64,000 nt of DNA from Variovorax paradoxus EPS (GTDB lineage: Bacteria; Pseudomonadota; Gammaproteobacteria; Burkholderiales; Burkholderiaceae_C), in assembly GCF_000184745.1 (NCBI RefSeq), contig NC_014931.1, positions 5,456,001-5,520,000 on the forward strand, in the 5' to 3' direction. Below, one piece after another: positions 27,326-36,255 of this stretch. Both the position numbers and the translations under genes were made by a program. The notes under the pieces are model-generated. The model saw only the letters and a list, made by a program, of their open reading frames with translations, was not told where the DNA came from and ran no database searches. How positions within the stretch are numbered: position 1 is the stretch's first letter; each line of letters starts with the position of its first letter.

Positions 27326-28791
27326 GGCCGCACGTCCATTCCCTGAATGGTCTGGTTGTTCAGCCCATAGACCTCACGGGTCTGGCCGGTCGCACCGATG
27401 TAGGCGATGCGCTGGTCCCAAAGGTCGTGCTGGACGGCCTCTTCTTCCGCCGCCGCCTGGTAGATCTCTTGCTCGGCATTGAGCAGATCGAGGATGGAAC
27501 GCGTTCCCAGCTTGTACTGCTCGCGATACAGGTCGCGCGCGATGGCGATGGTCCGCTTGCGTGACGCCAAGGCACCCAGGCGCGCCTGGGCTCCGATGAT
27601 CTGCTCGCGAAAGCTCCGTGCCTGGTCTCCGACACGAAGCCGCGCGGTTTCCACACGCTGGCCGGCCGCCTCTTCGGCGGCGATCGCGGAGCGCACCTGT
27701 GCATCCAGCGCACCGCCCTGATAGAGAACAGATGACAGATTCAATGCAATGGAATGATTGAGGCCCCGTTCCGGGGCGTTGGAGTTGGCGTTGGTGCCAG
27801 CCATGGCCTTGTTCGCCGAGGCATCCAGGCTGAGCGTGGGATAGCGTTGCGCGCGCGCGATATCGATCTGTGCCGTGGCCGCCTGGCGTTCTGCCCGGGC
27901 GACAAGGACGTCGGGCAACAAGCCGTCGTCGGGGACGATATCCATGGGAATGGACCTTGCGAGCTGATCCGGCAGGGGGGCAATCACTTGCGGAACCGCA
28001 CCTCCCAGAAGCGTGCGCAGACGTTCACGCCACTGCGCCAACTGTGTTTGCACCTGCAGACGGTTGGCTCGGGCGCTGTCGACACGCGACTCCGCCTGGA
28101 TCGGATCGGACTGGGTACTGATGCCCGCGCTCGCGCGCAGTTGCGCCGTTTCCATCACCTTCTCGACGGCTTGAACCTGATCCTTGGCAATGTCCAGCAA
28201 GGTCTGATAGCGATGGACCTGTACCACGGCCTGCGCCGCTTCCAGGGCCACGGCGTCGAGTTGCTTCAGCACCATGGCTTGCTGGCGCAACACCTGCGCT
28301 TCGGATTGCTTGACCGCGCCGGATACCTTGCCGAAGTCGTACAGCATCTGCGAAGCAGAGATCGAAGCCTGGGTACCGCTGCGAGCAGTAGCCGCACCGT
28401 TGCTGCGGCTACCGCCCACGCCCACGCGAACTTGCGGATAGTAGCCAGCACGGGCGACGTCCACCCCTCCCTCGTGTTGCAACAGCGTGGCAATCGCATC
28501 GCCAATGGACGGGTGCCGGCCTACCGCCAGTTGCACTGCCACGGTCAACTCCAGGGGACCTGCCACGACCGGCATATCGAAAGCCTTCGATGGCGACATG
28601 GTGCCGAGGTCTCGAACGAGTTGGCTCGGTGCAAGGCGTCGTGCGGGCCGCAATTGCAAGGCACCCTCCGCGCCGCGTTCGTTCGCGGCGACCTCGCGCG
28701 GAGCCGATGCTGCGTCGTGCCGGCCTTGCGCCATCACTGGTGCACAGGCCAAGGCCAGCCCGGCCAGACCGGCAAATTGGAGAGTGAACAT
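27322..28791 (-). CDS. TolC family outer membrane channel of the type I secretion system
   Basis: About 489 residues with a signal peptide (MFTLQFAGLAGLALACAPVM, cleavage near MAQG) and two outer-membrane efflux (OEP) repeats of long amphipathic helices, for example ELTVAVQLAVGRHPSIGDAI and YREQYKLGTRSILDLLNAEQ. The latter is a hallmark of TolC-type proteins. The ATG at 28791 is preferred over a GTG one codon upstream. It lies 18 bp after the adhesin gene and overlaps the ABC gene by 4 bp, so all four export components form one operon. Confidence 0.92.
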   Translation of the reverse strand: MFTLQFAGLAGLALACAPVMAQGRHDAASAPREVAANERGAEGALQLRPARRLAPSQLVRDLGTMSPSKAFDMPVVAGPLELTVAVQLAVGRHPSIGDAIATLLQHEGGVDVARAGYYPQVRVGVGGSRSNGAATARSGTQASISASQMLYDFGKVSGAVKQSEAQVLRQQAMVLKQLDAVALEAAQAVVQVHRYQTLLDIAKDQVQAVEKVMETAQLRASAGISTQSDPIQAESRVDSARANRLQVQTQLAQWRERLRTLLGGAVPQVIAPLPDQLARSIPMDIVPDDGLLPDVLVARAERQAATAQIDIARAQRYPTLSLDASANKAMAGTNANSNAPERGLNHSIALNLSSVLYQGGALDAQVRSAIAAEEAAGQRVETARLRVGDQARSFREQIIGAQARLGALASRKRTIAIARDLYREQYKLGTRSILDLLNAEQEIYQAAAEEEAVQHDLWDQRIAYIGATGQTREVYGLNNQTIQGMDVRP

Positions 28792-28809
28792 CACAACCGA
28801 AGCCCGCCC

Positions 28810-31800
28810 TCAGACAACGAACGTCACGGCAACGTCGCTGTCGACCAGCAACTGTCCCTGGTTTGCACCGACGCTGTTGTAGATCTTGTAGACCTGCTCG
28901 CCGCTGCTCACGGTTCCGGCCGGGGTGGATATCCATTGGCTGGAATTCGCCACGGTCACCGTATCGCCGGACCCACCGTCGATCACCAGTTGGTGGCGCG
29001 ACACTTTATGGCCCAGCCCGTTGCCGAAGGTCGAGTTGTTGAAGACATTGACTGCCGCATTCATGTCCATGACGTCGAGCAAGGAAAGCTTCAGGTTCGT
29101 GTCTTTGGTACCGTCTCCCAAGTCGATGCGCTCGAAGTTGGCAATGCGCGACATGCCGACCGACACGTTGATGAAGCCGATGCCTGCGTTGCTGATGCCG
29201 GTCAAGTCGAGAGACGTCACGTCCGACAACTTCAGTGTGTCGATGCCATTGCCTCCGTCCACCCGGGCCAGTCGGTCATTGCTTTGAACGCCCTTCGACA
29301 GATAAGAGAGGTTGTCGGCATTCAGCACCACGGTGTCGTTCCCCGATCCGCTGTAGATGATGTCAGCGCCTCCATTGCCGACGATGGTGTCGTCTCCCGC
29401 GCTGCCGGTCAGGAAATTGCTTCTCGACGTACCCACCGCGCTCCCGCTGTCCGAGGGCAGTGCGCCCAGCGAAGCGCCACCGGTGAAGATCTTGCTGTTG
29501 TGGCCTTCTTTGGCGGAGGCGTTGTACGAACCCGCAAAGAAATCAGCGAGTCCATCGCCGTTGTAGTCGAACATGCCCACGAGCGAAGCCCCATCGGCCT
29601 GCTCTTCAGGAACAACAATGCCGGTTTTGTCACCCAGTCTCAGCGGATCGACTGCGTCGGTACCTGTCTTGCCGAAAATGATGTACGAGTCGTTGCTACT
29701 AAATGTCGCTGCACCAATTTTGCTAACCGAGGCGTCGGTCTTTGAGTAGTTATTTCCGTAGGTACTGATAGCGACGTCGGCCAACCCATCGCCATTGACG
29801 TCGCCAATGCCCGCCACCACGCTGTACGCGGTGACTTGGGTTCCTCTACGGCTGGTATCGATCACGAAACCATTGCTACCCAGGCCGGCTGCCGTGAGTG
29901 TGATTGGGCCTTCTTGGGTGCCGCCGAATACGACGAAAGCCTGATAGCCGTCCTGAACGATGACATCCGCGAATCCGTCGCCGTTCACATCGCCCGCCGC
30001 GCTGACCGCCTGCACTTGATTGGCCTTATCGGCGTTCGGGCCTGTGATCCAGGAACGATTTGCCGTGCTCGAGATGCCTCCCTCCCTGCTGCCAAAGAAG
30101 ATGCCGTGGCTCGTTACCAGGTCGTTCAGACCATCGCCATTGAAGTCGCCCACTGCGTCGCTGTGCTGTGCCCCGTTGTAGGCGCCGCCTCCGGAGGACA
30201 TGCCGAAGTTCAGATCCTTCTGGATGTTGGCCGAAGTGATGGCACCCGCGGTGCCGTATTGGACAGACGAAGTCTGCATATCCTTGCCGTCGCCGAGGCG
30301 AACGAAGTCGGACAGCCCATTGCCATCCAAATCACCCGCGGCACCAACGCCTCGGGTGCGGAATTCTTGAGAATTAACCCAGGCCGTACTTTTCTTGTCG
30401 CCAAGATAAACGTAGGCAGTCCCAAATCCATCTCCGTTCCTGTTGGCGTACTGGGTAACAACGTCGTTGACGCCATCGCCATTGATGTCGCCGATCCCCG
30501 ATTGGTGATACACCGAAGGATTGCCGGGCGTGAGGTCGATAGTAGAGGCGCCGAGCACTCTTCCGCCAAGCAGAATGTCCCGGGCATCGCTGACGTATAC
30601 GCCCGTCAAGACATCGTCGAAACCATCGCCGTTGACGTCACCGGCGCGTGCCGAACTCCAGACATACGTTGGTCCAACCTCTATGGGCTTCTCGGTCGGT
30701 CCCAGGATTTGAATAGAAAAGTCGTTGCTTGGGGCGCTGATGTTTCCGGCCGCATCTTCCGCTTCGACGCGGTATGACCGAGTCCCGTTGACTTGATACC
30801 GTGGGGTGAACAGCCACTCGCCCGATTCGTTGGCGGTGGTGGACCCCAGCAGCGCGTAGCCGCCGTCCAGGTGCGCGCCATAGACGCGGACGGTGCTGAA
30901 CGCTTCAGCACGGCCGTTCAGTTGAGGCGTGTTGTCGTCGGTGACGATTCCTGCTCCGAACGCACCCATCTTCGTTCCAACGTTGTCGATGAAGGTAGTG
31001 ATCGTGGGCGTCTCGATCGATGTGTCTACCCGGTAATCGGGGTTGTCAGCCACTGCGGCATGAGACAACAGGGCATTGTTTCCAGCCGCGTCCAGCAGCA
31101 GCCCTCCGTTCGGGGTCAGGCTGTTGGCAAGAATACTGATGCCGTTGCCATCGCTTTGACCTGGCATCACCGTGTACTCGAAGACCAGCTGAGTGGTCCC
31201 GCTGCCCGATGCGTATTTGGCCTGGACTGTGGTGCCACCGATGTTCAAGGCCAGTTGGGGCGATCCAGTGACGGTGGTCGCTTCGCTCAGGATGACCGTG
31301 ACCTTGATCACATCGCCAGCATTCGCAGTCTGGTTTTGGATGGAGGTTGCGCTAGTGATGGCAACGCTCGTGATGACGCTGGGCGCACCATCAAACTCCT
31401 GGCTGGCCTGTGGAGCCGCCAGGCTGCCGTTGCCGCCCAGGTCCATGGCCGCGTTCGCGGGCACGTCGACAGTGATGACACCGCTGCCGATGGTCGGCGG
31501 CGTGACCACCAGCGTGTAGACGTTTTCGCTCACACGGCTGAAGGCGCCCTTGGTGCCTGCGCTGATGACCACGTCGGCGGCATTGAAGCCGCTGACCGGC
31601 TCGCTGAAGGTGAAGGTGAAGGTGACGTCGCCCGTGGCGGTGCCGACGGTGTCGTCGGTGATGGCCACGCTCGGCGCACCCGCTGCCGTCGTGTCGTAGG
31701 GCTGGCGGGCCTGCTTGGCCGTCAGGCTGTCGTTGCCGGCCTTGTCCTTGGCCGCACCGGCTGGCACGTCGACGGTAATGACACCGCTGCCGCCGGCCAG

Positions 31801-34800
31801 CGGCGTGACCACGAGCGTGTATTCGGTATCGCTCTTTTTGTCGAAAGCGCCCTTGGTGCCGGTGTTCAGGAGCACATCACCGACCTCGAAGCCATCGACC
31901 GGCTCACTGAAGGTGAACGTGAAAGTGATGTCCCCTGCGGCGGTGCCGGCGGTGTCGTCGGTGATGGCCACGCTTGGCGCGCCCGCTGCCGTCTTGTCGT
32001 AGGGCTGGCTGGCCTGAGCCGCAGCAAGGCTGTCGTTGCCGCCCAGGTCCTTGGCGGCACCTGCTGGCACGTCGACGGTGATGACACCGCCGCCGGTGGC
32101 AGGAGGCGTGACCACCAGCGTGTAGACGCTGTCGCTCACGCGGGTGAAGGCGCCCTTGGTGCCGGCGCTGATGACAACGTCGCTTGCGTCGAAGCCGGTG
32201 ATCGGCTCGCTGAAGGTGAAGGTGAACGTGACGTCGCCCGTGGCTGTACCGGCGGTGTCGTCGGTGATGGCCACGCTCGGTGCGCCCGCTCCCGTCTTGT
32301 CGTAGGGCTGGCTGGCCTGCTGGGCCGACAGGCTGTCGTTGCCGGCCTTGTCCTTGGCCGCACCGGCTGGCACGTCGACGGTGATGAGACCGCTGCCGCC
32401 GGCCGGCGGCGTGACTACGAGCGTGTATTCGGTATCGCTCTTTTTGTTGAAAGCGCCCTTGGTGCCGGTGTTCAGGAGCACGTCACCGACCTCGAAGCCA
32501 TCGACCGGCTCACTGAAGGTGAAGGTAAAGGTGACGTCTCCCGTGGCGGTGCCGGCGGTGTCGTCGGTGATGGCCACGCTCGGCGCGCCTGGCGCCGTCT
32601 TGTCGTAGGCCTGGCTGGCTTGCTTGGCAGCCAGGTTGTCGTTGCCGCCCAGATCCTTGGCCGCGCCGGCTGGCACGTCGACGGTGATGACACCGCCGCC
32701 GGTGGCCGGAGGCGTGACCACCAGCGTGTAGACGGATTCGCTCACGCGGGTGAAGGCGCCCTTGGTGCCGGCGCTGATGGCCACATCACCAGCCTCGAAG
32801 CCGGTGACCGGCTCGCTGAAGGTGAAGGTGAAGGTGACGTCTCCCGTGGCAGGGCCGGCGGTGTCGTCGGTGATGACCACGCTCGGTGCGCCCGGCGCCG
32901 TCTTGTCGTAGGCCTGGCTGGCCTGAGCCGCAGCAAGGCTGTCATTGCCGCCCAGGTCCTTGGCGGCACCTGCTGGCACGTCGACGGTAATGACACCGCC
33001 GCCAGTGGCCGGCGGCGTGACCACCAGCGTGTAGACGCTGTCGCTCACGCGGGTGAATGTGCCCTTGGTGCCGGCGCTGATGGCTACATCACCAGCCTCG
33101 AAGCCGGTGACCGGCTCGCTGAAGGTGAAGGTGAACGTGACGTCGCCCGTGGCGGTGCCGGCGGTGTCGTCGGTGATGACCACGCTCGGTGCGCCCGGCG
33201 CCGTCTTGTCGTAGGCCTGGCTGGCTTGCTTGGCCGCCAGGCTGTCGTTGCCACCCAGGTCCTTGGCCGCACCGGCTGGCACGTCGACGGTGATGACACC
33301 GCCGCCGGTGGCCGGAGGCGTGACCACCAGCGTGTAGACGGATTCGCTCACGCGGGTGAAGGCGCCCTTGGTGCCGGCACTGATGGCCACATCACCAGCC
33401 TCAAAGCCGGTGACCGGCTCGCTGAAAGTGAAGGTGAAGGTGACATCACCCGTGGCGGTGCCGGCAGTGTCGTCTGTGATGACCACGCTCGGCGCGCCCG
33501 CTGCCGTCTTGTCGTAGGGCTGGCTGGCCTGAGCCGCAGCAAGGCTGTCGTTGCCACCCAGGTCCTTGGCGGCACCTGCTGGCACGTCGACGGTGATGAC
33601 ACCACCGCCGGTGGCAGGAGGTGAGACCACCAACGTGTAGACGCTGTCGCTCACGCGGGCGAAGGTGCCCTTGGTGCCGGCACTGATGGCCACATCACCA
33701 GCCTCGAAGCCAGTGACCGGCTCGCTGAAGGTGAAGGTGAACGTGACGTCGCCAGTGGCAGCGCCGGCAGTGTCGTCGGTGATGGCCACGCTCGGCGCGC
33801 CCGCTGCCGTCTTGTCGTAGGGCTGGCTGGCCTGAGCCGCAGCAAGGCTGTCGTTGCCGCCCAGGTCCTTGGCGGCACCTGCCGGCACGTCGACGGTGAT
33901 GACACCACCGCCAGTGGCCGGCGGCGTGACCACCAGCGTGTAGACGCTGTCGCTCACGCGGGTGAAGGCGCCCTTGGTGCCGGCACTGATGGCCACATCA
34001 CCAGCCTCAAAGCCGGTGACCGGCTCGCTGAAAGTGAAGGTGAAGGTGACATCACCCGTGGCGGTGCCGGCAGTGTCGTCGGTGATGGCCACGCTCGGTG
34101 CGCCCGGCGCCGTCTTGTCGTAGGGCTGGCTGGCTTGCTTGGCCGCCAAACTGTCGTTGCCGCCCAGGTCCTTGGCGGCACCTGCTGGCACGTCGACGGT
34201 GATGACACCGCCGCCGGTGGCCGGAGGCGTGACCACCAACGTGTAGACGCTGTCGCTCACGCGGGCGAAGGTGCTCTTGGTGCCGGCACTGATGGCCACA
34301 TCACCAGCCTCGAAGCCGGTGACCGGCTCGCTGAAGGTGAAGGTGAAGGTGACGTCACCCGTGGCGGCCCCGACGATGTCGTCGGTGATAGCCACGCTCG
34401 GCGCGCCCGCTCCCGTCTTGTCGTAGGCCTGGCTGGCTTGCTTGGCAGCCAGGTTGTCGTTGCCGCCCAGATCCTTGGCCGCGCCGGCTGGCACGTCGAC
34501 GGTGATGACACCACCGCCAGTGGCAGGAGGCGTGACCACCAGCGTGTAGACGGATTCGCTCACGCGGGTGAAGGCGCCCTTGGTGCCGGCGCTGATGGCC
34601 ACGTCACCAGCCTCGAAGCCGGTGACCGGCTCGCTGAAGGTGAAGGTGAACGTGACGTCGCCAGTGGCAGCGCCGGCAGTGTCGTCGGTGATAGCCACGC
34701 TCGGCGCGCCCGCTCCCGTCTTGTCGTAGGCCTGGCTGGCTTGCTTGGCAGCCAGGTTGTCGTTGCCGCCCAGATCCTTGGCCGCACCGGCTGGCACGTC

Positions 34801-36255
34801 GACGGTGATGACACCACCGCCAGTGGCAGGAGGCGTGACCACCAGCGTGTAGACGGATTCGCTCACGCGGGTGAAGGTGCCCTTGGTGCCGGCGCTGATG
34901 GCTACATCACCAGCCTCGAAGCCGGTGACCGGCTCGCTGAAAGTGAAGGTGAAGGTGACATCACCCGTGGCTGTACCGGCGGTGTCGTCGGTGATGGCCA
35001 CGCTCGGTGCGCCAGGCGCCGTCTTGTCGAAGAGCTGGCTGGCCTGCTTGGCCGCCAGGCTGTCGTTGCCGGCCTTGTCCTTGGCCGCACCGGCTGGCAC
35101 GTCGACGGTGATGACACCGCCCTGGCCGACTGGTGGCTTGACCACAAGCGTGAATTCGGTGGGGCTCTTTTGGTTGAAAGCGCCCTTGGTGCCGGCGCTC
35201 AGGACCACGTCGTCGATACCGAAGCCATCGACCACCTCGCTGAAGGTGAAGGTGAAGGTGACGTCGCCCGCGGCGGAGATGTCGTTGGTGATGGTCACGC
35301 TCGGAGCCATCGCATCTACGGTCGCCGTGGTGGGAGGACTGATATTTCCGGCAGTATCCTCGGCCACCACCGTGATCACAGTTCCGTCACCCAACGGGAT
35401 TGTCGGTTTGATCGTGAACTTCCCTTCGGGATCGACCACCGCGACGCCGATAACCTTATCGCCAACCCTGGCGACCACGCGCCCCCCAGACTCGCCTATC
35501 CCGGTGATGGTTCCGCCATTCGTCGGATCCACAGTTGGTGCGATTGGCGGCACGCCATCTACGGTCGCTGTGGTGGGAGGACTGGTATTTCCGTCAGGAT
35601 CCTTCGCCACCACCGTGATCACACTTCCATCGCCCGGCGGATTTTTCGGCTTGATCTCGAAATTTCCGTCGGGACCCACCACCACCTCGCCAATAACCTC
35701 GTCTCCAACCGTGACGATCACCGTACTCCCAGGCTCAGCCGTCCCGGTAATCGTTCTGCCATTCGTCGGCGCCACGGTCGGCGCGGCTGGCGCCACCAAA
35801 TCCAGAATGTAAGGCCCACCACCATCGCCGCCACCGCTGCCCGCCAGCCCGGAAAGAGCAAGCCCGCCACCGAGCGCCCAAAACAGAACACTGAGATCAG
35901 TGCCTTCATGGATCAGCAGCGGCTCGATTGAGTCGATTGGCGTGTAGGTAGCGACCAGATCCGCCGGTCCCTCGGTCAACTTAACCAAAACCAGTTGCTG
36001 TTGGCCTTCTTCGTTGGAATCGCGAAGCACCAGATCGCTCTTGAGACCATTGAAACTCTTGAAAAAATCGCGAATTACAACGACCTTATTTCCAACATCG
36101 GTGACCAGAAGGTCATCGCCGACTCGCTTCATTTCCTTAATTTTTGTACTTGCGCTCGCGAATTGCACTACCGACGCTTCCGTCAGCCGAATTTCGCTCG
36201 ACTGCGCGTTCACGCTGATCGCGGTCGTTTTAGTTGTAATAACAATTTCGCTCAT
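28810..36255 (-). CDS. Giant type I-secreted adhesin (BapA/LapA-like) with Ig-like, FG-GAP and RTX repeats
   Basis: 2481 residues from the ATG at 36255 (MSEIVITTKTTAIS; AAGG precedes it). Order: a BapA-prefix-like N-terminus (1 to ~125), a Gly-rich hydrophobic joint (ALGGGLALSGLAGSGGGDGG), two Ig-like domains of the TNGxTITGTAEPGS type (~168-316), 13 near-identical ~101-residue repeats (~317-1622), a LSEATTVTGSPQLALNIGGT-type domain, another Ig-like domain, seven D-x-N/D-G-D/N-G FG-GAP repeats (~1868-2230), one RTX block (LTGSAGDDTIVGNGGADII, ~2285-2312) and a hydrophobic C-terminus ending VAVTFVV. The C-terminus should carry the uncleaved type I signal. It is first in the operon with its exporter and probably mediates surface attachment or biofilm formation; the ligand is unknown. 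An upstream ATG at 36318 has a ribosome-binding site only 1 bp away. Confidence 0.9.
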   Translation of the reverse strand: MSEIVITTKTTAISVNAQSSEIRLTEASVVQFASASTKIKEMKRVGDDLLVTDVGNKVVVIRDFFKSFNGLKSDLVLRDSNEEGQQQLVLVKLTEGPADLVATYTPIDSIEPLLIHEGTDLSVLFWALGGGLALSGLAGSGGGDGGGPYILDLVAPAAPTVAPTNGRTITGTAEPGSTVIVTVGDEVIGEVVVGPDGNFEIKPKNPPGDGSVITVVAKDPDGNTSPPTTATVDGVPPIAPTVDPTNGGTITGIGESGGRVVARVGDKVIGVAVVDPEGKFTIKPTIPLGDGTVITVVAEDTAGNISPPTTATVDAMAPSVTITNDISAAGDVTFTFTFSEVVDGFGIDDVVLSAGTKGAFNQKSPTEFTLVVKPPVGQGGVITVDVPAGAAKDKAGNDSLAAKQASQLFDKTAPGAPSVAITDDTAGTATGDVTFTFTFSEPVTGFEAGDVAISAGTKGTFTRVSESVYTLVVTPPATGGGVITVDVPAGAAKDLGGNDNLAAKQASQAYDKTGAGAPSVAITDDTAGAATGDVTFTFTFSEPVTGFEAGDVAISAGTKGAFTRVSESVYTLVVTPPATGGGVITVDVPAGAAKDLGGNDNLAAKQASQAYDKTGAGAPSVAITDDIVGAATGDVTFTFTFSEPVTGFEAGDVAISAGTKSTFARVSDSVYTLVVTPPATGGGVITVDVPAGAAKDLGGNDSLAAKQASQPYDKTAPGAPSVAITDDTAGTATGDVTFTFTFSEPVTGFEAGDVAISAGTKGAFTRVSDSVYTLVVTPPATGGGVITVDVPAGAAKDLGGNDSLAAAQASQPYDKTAAGAPSVAITDDTAGAATGDVTFTFTFSEPVTGFEAGDVAISAGTKGTFARVSDSVYTLVVSPPATGGGVITVDVPAGAAKDLGGNDSLAAAQASQPYDKTAAGAPSVVITDDTAGTATGDVTFTFTFSEPVTGFEAGDVAISAGTKGAFTRVSESVYTLVVTPPATGGGVITVDVPAGAAKDLGGNDSLAAKQASQAYDKTAPGAPSVVITDDTAGTATGDVTFTFTFSEPVTGFEAGDVAISAGTKGTFTRVSDSVYTLVVTPPATGGGVITVDVPAGAAKDLGGNDSLAAAQASQAYDKTAPGAPSVVITDDTAGPATGDVTFTFTFSEPVTGFEAGDVAISAGTKGAFTRVSESVYTLVVTPPATGGGVITVDVPAGAAKDLGGNDNLAAKQASQAYDKTAPGAPSVAITDDTAGTATGDVTFTFTFSEPVDGFEVGDVLLNTGTKGAFNKKSDTEYTLVVTPPAGGSGLITVDVPAGAAKDKAGNDSLSAQQASQPYDKTGAGAPSVAITDDTAGTATGDVTFTFTFSEPITGFDASDVVISAGTKGAFTRVSDSVYTLVVTPPATGGGVITVDVPAGAAKDLGGNDSLAAAQASQPYDKTAAGAPSVAITDDTAGTAAGDITFTFTFSEPVDGFEVGDVLLNTGTKGAFDKKSDTEYTLVVTPLAGGSGVITVDVPAGAAKDKAGNDSLTAKQARQPYDTTAAGAPSVAITDDTVGTATGDVTFTFTFSEPVSGFNAADVVISAGTKGAFSRVSENVYTLVVTPPTIGSGVITVDVPANAAMDLGGNGSLAAPQASQEFDGAPSVITSVAITSATSIQNQTANAGDVIKVTVILSEATTVTGSPQLALNIGGTTVQAKYASGSGTTQLVFEYTVMPGQSDGNGISILANSLTPNGGLLLDAAGNNALLSHAAVADNPDYRVDTSIETPTITTFIDNVGTKMGAFGAGIVTDDNTPQLNGRAEAFSTVRVYGAHLDGGYALLGSTTANESGEWLFTPRYQVNGTRSYRVEAEDAAGNISAPSNDFSIQILGPTEKPIEVGPTYVWSSARAGDVNGDGFDDVLTGVYVSDARDILLGGRVLGASTIDLTPGNPSVYHQSGIGDINGDGVNDVVTQYANRNGDGFGTAYVYLGDKKSTAWVNSQEFRTRGVGAAGDLDGNGLSDFVRLGDGKDMQTSSVQYGTAGAITSANIQKDLNFGMSSGGGAYNGAQHSDAVGDFNGDGLNDLVTSHGIFFGSREGGISSTANRSWITGPNADKANQVQAVSAAGDVNGDGFADVIVQDGYQAFVVFGGTQEGPITLTAAGLGSNGFVIDTSRRGTQVTAYSVVAGIGDVNGDGLADVAISTYGNNYSKTDASVSKIGAATFSSNDSYIIFGKTGTDAVDPLRLGDKTGIVVPEEQADGASLVGMFDYNGDGLADFFAGSYNASAKEGHNSKIFTGGASLGALPSDSGSAVGTSRSNFLTGSAGDDTIVGNGGADIIYSGSGNDTVVLNADNLSYLSKGVQSNDRLARVDGGNGIDTLKLSDVTSLDLTGISNAGIGFINVSVGMSRIANFERIDLGDGTKDTNLKLSLLDVMDMNAAVNVFNNSTFGNGLGHKVSRHQLVIDGGSGDTVTVANSSQWISTPAGTVSSGEQVYKIYNSVGANQGQLLVDSDVAVTFVV
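31390..35307 (-). repeat. Array of 13 tandem ~303-bp repeats inside the adhesin gene
   Basis: Each unit encodes an Ig-like domain starting APSVxITDD, with core GDVTFTFTFSEPV and end DVPAGAAKDxxGNDSLAA. Two subtypes occur. Most units have SAGTKGxFTRVSxSVYTLVV with AKDLGGND. Units 10 and 12 have NTGTKGAFxKKSDTEYTLVV with AKDKAGND, and unit 1 resembles the latter. Internal units are nearly identical at the DNA level, implying recent duplication or gene conversion. Confidence 0.93.

Noticed and set aside
30793..33624. Long open frame on the plus strand across the adhesin repeats (and a second one at 34135-35931)
   Set aside because: It is the complement of the repeat array in another frame; periodicity keeps it open. 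No start signal or domain, and the minus-strand gene is certain.
31390..35307. Regular repeats resembling a CRISPR or satellite array
   Set aside because: Units are about 303 bp, in frame and encode Ig-like domains; there are no short direct repeats with unique spacers.
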